From the NCBI GenBank assembly GCA_021613535.1, contig CP075492.1, positions 19,096,001 to 19,160,000 on the forward strand: a stretch of 64,000 bases of DNA, read 5' to 3'. A program made the translations under genes and the position numbers. Under the pieces are notes generated by a model. That model did no database searches. It saw only the letters and a program-made list of their open reading frames with translations, and was not told where the DNA came from. The DNA comes from Adineta vaga (taxonomy: Eukaryota > Rotifera). This document shows, in pieces, positions 55,525-64,000 of the stretch (position 1 is the stretch's first letter; every line of letters begins with the position of its first letter).

Positions 55525-55571
55525 AGAAGGGTGTGGATGTGGATAAGAGAAGAAAAAACATCTACACCCCA
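55525..55571. repeat. TGTGGG palindrome TP18
   Basis: AGAAGGGTGTGGATGTGG, spacer ATAAGAGAAGAAAAAAC, then ATCTACACCCC. Confidence 0.75.
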
Positions 55572-56013
55572 TGCGAATGTACTCAGTTCAGAGCACCACA
55601 ACAAATACCTTGCTGTCAAAATTGCAGTATGTTCATGACCGAAGTCAACCTTTGACTTTTTTCATTTCTGTTTTTTTTCCTAAACAATTCAAGATATTTT
55701 TTGATATAATTTCATTTAAACTTTCCAAAGCTAAAAATTCAATGTGATGTAATTGCGTAACCAAGAAGAGAATTACACAAGATCACGACACATCGATTCA
55801 AAAACTCAATGGTTGTCACGTTGGATTTTTCCTTGCAAACAAAATCGTCATCTCATATTTCCACAGAACGTAGATAAACTTTTTTTTTGAATAAAACGTG
55901 ACGTAGAACAAGAAAAAAAAAGAAAAATTTTGTATGCCTGTTTTTTGCGTTCTTCGAAAACCTATCTTATCAACGTCTCCACACGTTGCATTTGCGAGTT
56001 GTTATTCGACAAG

Positions 56014-57428
56014 ATGGCTGAAAAATCAGAACCGCTGATTAAGCGTACTAACGAAGTTGGACGTGGAGGTTTTGGGATAGTCTATCGAGGACTATATAAT
56101 GGATCTCAAGTAGTAGCCATTAAAGATATTGCAGCAAAACTATCTGCCGATGCTCTAGTCGAAGCTAATCTCCTGAAAATACTACATCATCCATATATTG
56201 TTCGTTTTATTGACGTTATTACTACGATAACTAACACATCATTAATCACGGAATATGTCGATGGCGGTTCTCTCGCTGATTACATTCAGAAGACAATAAG
56301 ACAGACGGTTGCCTATTGGAAAGCCGCTCGACAAATAATGCTCGATGTCGCCTATGGAATGAGTTATTTACATGAAAAACGGGTAGTTCATGCCGATCTG
56401 AAGAGTTTCAACATCTTGTTGCGACGTGATAAGCGTGCAGTTATTTGCGATTTTGGTTTAGCTAAGACAAGAATCGACTCTAAAGCACAAACAACAGGTG
56501 GTGTCGCAGGTAAGATCATACGAACTCTCAAATAGTACATTTGTTCTCGAAAGTTGATGTTAAATAAAAAAAAGTATCAAAATCATTTACTCGCAGCTGT
56601 TCATATTTATTTGTCTTCGTTTTTCTAGGCACTGTAAGATGGTTTGCTCCAGAACTTTGTCTCGATCGTCCTGAAAGACATTCTTTTCCGTCGGATGTCT
56701 GGGCATTTGGATGTGTTTTACTCGAACTGATCACAAAGAAAGTACCTTGGGCAGATCAGTATCAAATGGAAATAGTCCTACTGGTCGCTTTAAGCAAGCC
56801 CAACAATGCTCATATTTTCCAAAACATTTGTCAAACTCAACGAGCTCCCGAAAAACTTCGTACTGCTCTTTGCCGATGTTGTGCGTGGTCTAAAGCTGAT
56901 CGACCCTCTTTTCCAACCATAGTTAGCGAGCTAGCTTCGATCTCCGAAGAAGATCTTCGACAAGTCAATGAAGGAGGAGGAGGAGAAGAGGAAAAACCAA
57001 AGCAACCAAAGTCATCAAACGTTCAACAATCCACTAGTGTTGGAAAGCGATCGACAAAAGGTACCAGTTCAATTAGCATTGCGAATGATAATTCTACAAG
57101 TGAAGACGGAGACCATCATGAAATCGAGCGTAAATCAAGCACAAACTCGACACAACACAAAAAATATCCATCCCAAACGGGACAAGCATCGGCATATGAT
57201 GAACCGCCGAAGAATGTTCGGGGACGTCGTCCAAAGGTTTCGTCATCAAGTGCAAGATCGAAAAACAATTCCGATGATGCTCAGCATGTGCGTAATTTTT
57301 TCGAGCAAAGCACGATGGATTGTTTTCTAGGAGGGAAATCTGATCCACTAGAAATTGCCTTCGGATTACATCGAAAAGGTTCATCTTCCATGGATCCATT
57401 CGCAGAGGATCATGACTCCGACGACTAG
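56014..57428 (+). CDS. TKL-like protein kinase with Ser-rich C-terminal tail, two exons
   Basis: Exon 1 is 56014-56509 and exon 2 is 56629-57428, with a 119-bp intron (donor GTAAGA, phase 1); 431 aa. The start is the ATG at 56014; the longer frame lacks a Met. Kinase motifs in order: VGRGGFGIVYRG (P-loop), VAIKDI (Lys), HPYIVRFIDV, VVHADLKSFNILL (catalytic loop), CDFGLAK (DFG), GTVRWFAPEL (APE), DVWAFGCVLLELI and CCAWSKADRPSFPTI (subdomain XI Arg). The catalytic loop has HAD instead of HRD, so this is a non-RD kinase while the catalytic Asp and Asn remain. The style fits tyrosine-kinase-like (RIPK/MAP3K/LISK) Ser/Thr kinases. The last 170 residues are low-complexity Ser/Lys/Glu. No N-terminal regulatory domain. 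Pathway unknown. Confidence 0.85.
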
Positions 57429-57531
57429 TCACCTCTTATGTAATCTCTGGTCGATTTTATTAGCTAGCTTTTAGTGATGAGCAGCACTACATGAAAGCCA
57501 ATAATCAATGATCGTCTTCGTCTTATTATTA

Positions 57532-58284
57532 CTAGATTACGAGTGTATGCTTTAAAATAAAGATCGTTTTGTTTGTAAATGATGTTTCCAATGTTCCGCC
57601 ACGAAGAAAACTTCCTTCACCAACGTTATATTCTATCATTGGCACACAACATGTATTACGTTCCTTCGATTCTGTATCATCTATATTTTGAATCGTATTT
57701 TCACCATTTGGTAGTGGATAACCAAGTGCACGTCCAATATCGATCGTATTGATAGATAAAGAGGTAGTCGTAAAAATTTGTTTTACAAGTGAATATTGTT
57801 CGTGTTTCTAAACAAATCAAGTATAAGAATAAATCTTTGGTAAAACAAATTATGTCGTGCTTACTTTATTCGCAAAGATCCAAGCACCTTCGTAAAGTTC
57901 TGTCAATGGTGGTTTTAATTTCCATAATTCCATAATTCAAATCCTTCTTTTTCTACTTGAAACTCATCAAACATTGGCTTTAGTGCTTTCTCAACAAGAC
58001 TTGTTACATATTCAGGCATTTCATAATGTCCTAATAGAGTAGAATAATGTAGCAACAATTTCACCATCTAAAATAATGATTTGTATATGAGAGTTTATAA
58101 TTTCAATAATGATAAAGAAATACTTACATTCAAGTAAATGAGATGGATTATAATTTTCTAATCGACCATTATAACTGAGAAGTTTCTTCTCGTCATCTGA
58201 TAATGATTCGAAATAATCCCATTCTAACGATTTAAATTTACGGAAAATTTTCATCTTAAAATCGACTGTATCATCGTTGGTCAT
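57532..58284 (-). pseudogene. Unidentified multi-exon gene, disrupted by an 8-bp tandem duplication
   Basis: An ATG at 58284 starts TNDDTVDFKMKIFRKFKSL, EWDYFESLSDDEKKLLSYNG. Further pieces: MPEYVTSLVEKALKPMFDEF, LKPPLTELYEGAWIFANK, an intron, then HEQYSLVKQIFTTTSLSIN, IDIGRALGYPLPNGEN and a TAG at 57532. In the middle, ATTATGGA is duplicated in tandem (about 57928-57945), shifting the frame after FELW. The first junction also misses phase by one. Not recognised; acidic and helical, apparently cytosolic. Short introns match its neighbours. Confidence 0.5.
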
Positions 58285-58574
58285 CTGACTTGTTTTTTTG
58301 TTTTGACTATCTTTATATCGTATGAATTAATTAATGATCAACTATAGTTCGCGCTTGATTTATACTTGTCTTAGAAGATGGCGTTCTCATATGTTATATA
58401 CATAGAATATAAGAACTAATAAAGTTTTCTAAAATTTGAAATTTAAAGAAATTTTCTTAAATTTTGAAAAAATCGATAAGAAAAATCTTTAAAAGATAAT
58501 TGATTGTGGAAAGATAATCTGATGAGGTTTTGTAGAATATCAACTGAAAATCACATCGATATTCTTGAATTAAC

Positions 58575-59140
58575 AATTGAAAAACTACAAAGATACCAAA
58601 AACGAAAGCGAACAAATTTTTTCTACTACCGGTGATGTTAATGAAGATGGAAAAGTTGATTTTATCTTTGCTAATAATCGTATGGGAACTGTGGATATCT
58701 TTCTCAATATTGATACTAGAAAATTTGGAAATCAGACTACTTATTTGGTTGGTCGTTATGCTAAATCATATACAATTGTAGCAGCACATTGTAAACAATG
58801 ATATAAGAAATTGGCATTGTCGTTAGTTGTTCTTCTTAATTTATGCACGGATACCTTCTCTTTCCGACTAACTTGTCCATTATCAGTTAGAAATCTTATC
58901 CATATTCGCTTGCATTAGTTGATTTAAATAACGATGCAAAACAGATCTTGTTTGAGGAAATGGTGGTACAAAAAATTTCGGTATTTTCTTGAATTTAGGT
59001 AATGGAAAATCAGATACAAATTCTATTGCTATTGCTTGATTTGAATGATAACAAAGAATGTGACGTTGCTATGGCATATCACAATCTGAATAATATTGAA
59101 TTTTATCTCTCTATACACCTTAATGGAATATTAGATTCAT
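58575..59140 (+). pseudogene. FG-GAP/VCBS repeat protein relic
   Basis: The frame at 58577 encodes TTGDVNEDGKVDFIFANN and VDIFLNID, a VCBS/FG-GAP repeat with the Asp/Asn Ca-binding loop, then stops. Downstream pieces in other frames (LVDLNNDAKQIL; NLGNGKSDTNSIAIA; DLNDNKECDVAMAYH) show further decayed repeats. Same domain type as the ectodomain at 17118-18223. Confidence 0.65.
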
Positions 59141-59695
59141 AGATACAAAGATTTTCAATTTTTTTTTATCTAATCAATTATTTCTAATCTTTAACAATGT
59201 GTATTTAAATATTAAAGTATTTAGCATCCACAATTTTTCCCATTCCATTCTATTATATCAAATAGAAAACAAAAAAATATATATCGACATAATTATTCAG
59301 TAACTAATATATTCAATTGTTATCATAATGTTAAGTCAGAATTAAAAGATACAAAAACGAAATAGAAAGTAATTGATATATTTGAATATAGACTATTTCA
59401 AAATAATTACTTCTCATATATAAATCGTATTGTCATAATATAACGATGTCAACAATGTTGTTGTGCAAATTTCTAATACCATGATGACAAAGTGTTTTTT
59501 TTTTCAAAGTATATACATTTAACTTATTAAATACACATTTTTCTATATTTTTATTATTTAAATGGAAAAGAAAGAAAAAAAGGAAAAAAAAAGAAAGAGA
59601 GAGAGAGAAATGTAATAGTATTTATAGCTGTTAACTCGTTTATTTGATTACATTTCCAGTTAAATTCATTGTTGTAACTAAAAGTTTTGTTAGTT
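59141..59695. other. No gene seen; purine-rich microsatellite
   Basis: Includes a GA/A-rich run (AAAGAAAGAGAGAGAGAGAA) near 59590. It should contain the promoter of the next gene. Confidence 0.45.
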
Positions 59696-62256
59696 ATGAT
59701 TTGAAGAATCGTTTCTCTAGTATTTCTTTTGATTTTTAATGCATTATCATTATCAAAAGCTACACAATCTGTTTTTATGTCTATTATGACTGGATGGCAA
59801 TTTCAATGTATTCAGACAACTTGTTTACCATTTTCTACTAAAATTGTACCAAATATTATCATATGTCAAACAACTTGTTTAATTGATATTAATTGTCAAG
59901 CCGTTAGTTTTCATCCCTCATCTTCTATTTGTGAAATATTTGTCAATATTCCGAATCCAGCTGGTAATATGTTGTCGGATATGGATACGATTACTATGAT
60001 TACTATTGTTGGAATGCGAAATCCTTTCGGTAAGTTATTAGGTCAAGTCAACCTAAAATTCTTTACTGCATTAAGATTAAATGAACAAGATAAATCGATA
60101 CTACTATTCGAAGTTTCTCTTTGAACATATCTCAGCTTTTGAAAAAATAACCATTTATAAAATGCATAGATAAATCTTTTCATAGAAATTATTAGAATTT
60201 TAAAAAGTATTTGTAATATAGTATAACATGATGGAGTCCGTTATACAGCTACTACACTATATTCAAAAGCTCAAGTTCACTGAAAAGTGCTTTGGAGATG
60301 TTACTCTTGAAATAAATTGATTTTAATGACAGTCACATCTTCCGCATCCATTCACTTTTATATGTAAAATAGCACATTATCATCGTGATAATCACCGAAG
60401 CTGTTGAATATACATTAGAATTCTGCGTCTTTGAATTCATTAAACTATATGTCTATAAAGATATTGTTAATTGTTGAGATTGTAGAAACAGTTGTGACTG
60501 GTTATGAGAACTCAATCGGTTTCTAATGTATCAGATATATTATGACATGATCGAATTCTAAGAAATGTTTCTGTAATGTTTAACATCGTGGAATACGATA
60601 ACTGATCTTTTGAACAGAATTGACAACGTCCTCAACAACAACTTCTTCATCTTCATCATCATCGTCTTCAACAACGTCATCATCAACATCGTCTTCAACA
60701 ACAACTACAACAACAACGAGTAAGTGATATAGTAGATCGTTTTCATTACTGTTTAAAGTCTTCTAACTGATGGGACTACCTTGAATTAGAGATAAACGAG
60801 AAAGCTAAAGAAAACATCCTATCACTGCCATCATTTTTCTACTGTTGCCAGTAAGTGAGCAAAGACAATGCGTAAACAGACACTCAACAAACTTATTTAA
60901 TCATTAATAACTAAATAAGAACAGTTTCTATCTTTATCGTACCATTCTCACGTATGGATGATATAATCTGTCGAATATAAATATTAAGAAGTACAATGTA
61001 TCTATATAAACATTTTTGTTTCTTAAAACAACTCAATAGGTACGTCGACAACAACAACTGCAACTGAACAACCTATAACTTTACTCTTACAACCAGATGA
61101 TAATGTTGTTGGCTTATACAATACAACAGCTGGCAAAACTACAAGTAACTTCAATGGTATTTATTCAAATAGTAACGAAGATCCACGTGCTGCAATTGAT
61201 CGTAATCTAACAACAAAATATCTTAATTTTGGTATAACAGGTTGTAGTGGTTGTTCGGTGAATGGACCAGGAATAGGTACAGGATTTTTTGTTACACCGT
61301 CTATCAGCAATGCTACTGTAGCTATTGGAATCATTTTTGCTACTGGAAATGACGATCCCGAACGTGATCCACTTACAATTACTCTTGAAGGATCAAATGC
61401 AATGACTAATACTACACTTCATTTAGCTACAAGTTGGACATTAATCTATAATGGATCGACAGGTATTGATTCTACAATTAACAATACTCGTTCAGCTTAT
61501 GCTATTCAACAAAACTTTAATAATACAAGAATTTTTGCAAGTTATAGACTTCTAATTACATCACAAAGAAGTATTGCTAGTTCAGTGCAATATGCCGAAG
61601 TTCAAATTCTAGGTTATTATCCTTTCTATATATTATGAATTTATTTTTATTAAATATTCGATTTGATATCATTAATAGGTAAATCTATAACAACAAATGA
61701 ACGATCCATTGTTTTTATTACACGACCAAATGATACTATTACTAGTTTGTATAATACAACAACTGGCAAATCTACAAGTGGCTTCAATGGTATTTATCCA
61801 GCCTCTAATGAAGGTCCTTGTAATGCAATTGATCGTAATCTAGCTACCAAATATTCTAATTATGGTGGTACTGGTGGTCCGGCTCGTACTGTTAATGGAC
61901 CAGGTATAGGTACAGGCTTTTTTATAATACCATCTATTAGCAATGCAACTATAGCTCGTGCAATACTATTTGCTACTGCAAATGATTATAGTCCTCGTGA
62001 TCCACTTACAGTTACACTTGAAGGTTCAAATGCAACAACAAATACTACACTACATTTAGGTTCAAGTTGGACATTAATCTATACAGGATCAACAGGTATC
62101 GATTGTTCAAATGATCCTGGTCGTTCAAAATATGTTACTCAACAAAATTTTCCAAATACAATGATATTTGCAAGTTATCGACTTTTAATTACTTCACAAC
62201 GTGGTATCGAAGACTCAACTCAATATGCAGAAGCTCAAATTTTAGGTTATATTTAA
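59696..62256 (+). CDS. Secreted/surface protein: PAN-like domain, Ser/Thr stalk, two tandem galactose-binding-like domains
   Basis: Exons: 59696-60029, 60618-60719, 61040-61612, 61679-62256; phases all 1. Exon 1 encodes a hydrophobic leader (RIVSLVFLLIFNALSLSKA) and a Cys domain (QCIQTTC, ICQTTCLIDINCQAVSF, ICEIF) like PAN. Exon 2 is pure Ser/Thr stalk. Exons 3 and 4 each encode one copy of a domain of about 185 aa: VGLYNTT.GK, FNGIY, AAIDRNLTTKY, NGPGIGTGFFVTPS, DPLTITLEGSN, SWTLIYNGSTGID, ASYRLLITSQR, YAEVQILGY. The beta-rich pattern resembles F5/8-type C or galactose-binding folds. ATG 59696 is followed by a TGA at codon 3, so the start is broken or translation begins elsewhere (Met 59777 would lose the leader). 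About 518 aa from 59729. Confidence 0.7.
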
Positions 62257-62383
62257 ACTAAAATCATATTTTTTTCTTTTCTTTTCAGAAGAACTCTTTT
62301 TGTTGTGCTTTATTCTTAATTTCTCATACGGATTATAAATAAATCATCTTAAGAGTGCATTTTAATGAATGATAGTATTTTTT

Positions 62384-62881
62384 TTGAATACGATTAAAAC
62401 CTGAATCAGCTATATAAAAATCTCCATTAAATTTATCGAGATAAATTCCTTCTGAATAATATAAATATTCAGTTGTATTTGATTGTTCATTCATAGACGC
62501 ATTATATGGTATTCCAATGATAACAGTACCTTTTAATCCAGTATATTGATTAATTCATTTTATTGTTTTATCTTGAGAAACATAAATATTTCCATGACAA
62601 TCACATTCAATTCCATTTGGACATACATCACGCATTATAATTTTACCTTGAGTTGAATTTAATGACCAATGTTAAATTCGATTCATATCAGCAACATAAA
62701 TATTTTTTTGATTATCAAGATAAAGAGATGTTGGTCCTTTAAGTTTATTTAATTGATCATTTGATGTAGAAGGAACTCCAACTACTATTTCTCCTTCTTT
62801 TCGATATTTTGTATTTAATCGATAACTTGACAAATTTACATTTTTTATATTCAAAAATAAATTCAAAAATTCGAATTTCAT
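62384..62881 (-). pseudogene. NHL-repeat protein relic
   Basis: The minus frame shows LKGPTSLYLDNQKNIYVADM, NRI, a TAA stop, HWSLNSTQGKIIMRD, PNGIECDCHGNIYVSQD, KTIK, a TGA stop, INQYTGLKGTVIIGIPY, EGIYLDKFNGDFYIADSG and FNRIQK: NHL six-bladed-propeller repeats. Both stops can be explained by C-to-T changes (CAA to TAA, CGA to TGA). The 5' end abuts a family X fragment. Confidence 0.75.
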
Positions 62882-63190
62882 TCGAGAGTTATGTATACTA
62901 CAAAAAGTTTATGAGAGATGGACATGAATTTTTATCATTTGATAGGGCTTTTTATTAACTGGAAAACTATGCATCTAACTGAGACGATTCATATATGTTT
63001 TAAATAATTTTGAGAAAAAAAGTTAAAATTCCTGTACTCCCCTCAGCGATGGTCTGATGTATAATCACATTTTTTTTTTCAATAACTCAACTATTTCTTG
63101 ACGGATTGATTTCATCTTCGAACTCAACCGAGATATTGATGAAACTGAACTGCATAGAATTTTCAATAAAAGGTTCGTCATCACGTACAA
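62882..63190. mobile_element. Family X element fragment
   Basis: Contains GAGAGTTATGTATACTACAA, CTCCCCTCAGCGATGGTCTG, TCTTCGAACTCAACCGAGAT and TTGATGAAACTGAACTG, matching the right part of the 46138-47297 element. It lacks the TAGTAGTGTACTCAC terminus. Confidence 0.65.
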
Positions 63191-63492
63191 CATGTGAATT
63201 TTGTCTATTAAAATTTGACATAACCTAAAAAATCAATGAATATATGAAATCTTTTTTTCGATAAAGAAAAAGAGGTATCATTTTATCATGTGACTTTGTA
63301 CAAAATAATATAAAAAATATTCATTAGTCGTGATAATTTTCTCTCAAAGGTAATGATCGGACGAAAAAGAGATGAGTCATTGTCGAATGTTTTTTTTTCT
63401 TAATTTATTTTAAATAATTGCTTATTCAACATTGATTTCCCATGAAAAGAAACTTATTGAAGCATATCGAATATTTTTATTTTCGTTTTTAG

Positions 63493-64000
63493 AAAAAAAG
63501 ATTTTCTTTTTCTAAATCAAGTCATGTTATCGATATTTGTGCTGATGATAATTCATTAAAAAATTCAATTGAACATATATTATTACCATTAAAAGATGAA
63601 TTAGATGAAGATCGTTCATTTAATACAATTCGTTTTTTAAAAACAAAATCTTATTCAAATACAAATGCAATTTATTCTTTTATGTTATTTGTTGAAATAT
63701 TAAAAGAAGTTCCACAAAGTGATCAAGGTAAAGATTATATGTTAAAAATATTTAAATTCTCAAGAAGAAGAAATACTTTTTAATATTGGAACTATTTTTA
63801 AAATTGATTCAATTGAAAAAGAAGAAGAATTTTGGCGAATTAAAATTCATGCAATTGATGAAGGTACAAATGAAAAGAGAAAAAATTTGAAAAAACAAAT
63901 ATTAATCTTTTATTTGGTCGATTATTAATTCATATGAGTTTATTTGATAAAACTGAAATAATATAATTAGATGCGCATAAAATTTTTCATGAATTAGAAC
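63493..64000 (+). pseudogene. ADP-ribosyltransferase/TPR-family relic with internal deletion (partial)
   Basis: After an acceptor-like TTTTTAG, the frame reads SSHVIDICADDNSLKNSIEH, FNTIRFLKTKSYSN and EILKEVPQSDQGKDYM. A one-base shift is followed by SQEEEILFNIGTIFKI, which matches the ExE-containing strand of arginine-type ART domains, then FGRLLIHMSLFDKTEI, a TPR helix. In intact bdelloid ART-TPR proteins these parts are separated by the NAD-binding region with the R and S motifs, which is absent here. Later nonsense codons confirm decay. Continues past the window. Confidence 0.6.

Overview
This is animal nuclear DNA, AT-rich, with very short spliceosomal introns (mostly 42 to 75 bp, GT..AG). 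Short arrays of the telomere-like unit TGTGGG/CCCACA, an RNAi-type RdRP gene, secreted Thr-rich proteins with FG-GAP/VCBS, NHL or PAN-like domains, F-box-like proteins and TPR/ADP-ribosyltransferase relics together point to a bdelloid rotifer (Adineta-like). That assignment comes from family knowledge and is not proven by a marker gene. || Layout. 1-9.2 kb: partial mucin-like gene (-), a two-exon coiled-coil microprotein (-), a three-exon F-box-like gene (+), a truncated aldo-keto reductase relic (-) and an F-box relic. 9.2-16 kb: gene scraps between TGTGGG palindromes, a complete seven-exon eIF5-like gene (+) with a hAT-type MITE in one intron, and a divergent pair of caspase-like genes, one lacking the catalytic His. 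17.1-24.1 kb: exon-by-exon phase checks join what look like separate ORFs into one large minus-strand gene. It encodes three tandem two-TM modules, a seventh TM, a Thr-rich stalk and an FG-GAP ectodomain. 26-34 kb: small secreted/GPI-like proteins, a Cys-rich repeat gene between 300-bp inverted repeats, a mariner relic and a seven-exon secreted nucleoside hydrolase. 35-40 kb: a multi-TM protein, a palindrome carrying two copies of an unknown gene, and a TPR relic. 40.7-45.6 kb: a 12-exon RdRP with one single-base frameshift. 46-48 kb: a 1.16-kb TIR element. 48.4-54.9 kb: two divergent glycosylation genes, one fusing a nucleotide-sugar-transporter-like domain to a glycosyltransferase. 56-57.4 kb: a TKL-like kinase. 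57.5-64 kb: mostly relics plus one gene with two tandem galactose-binding-like domains. || Themes. About 18 short TGTGGG-armed palindromes or half-palindromes are scattered through the window. Some share the same spacer, and several broken gene fragments end exactly at them. A second dispersed family with conserved termini (family X) occurs at least six times. The mix of intact multi-exon genes with many truncated copies fits a dynamic, possibly subtelomeric, bdelloid region. Intron calls rest on manual splice-site and phase reasoning; no search or alignment was run.
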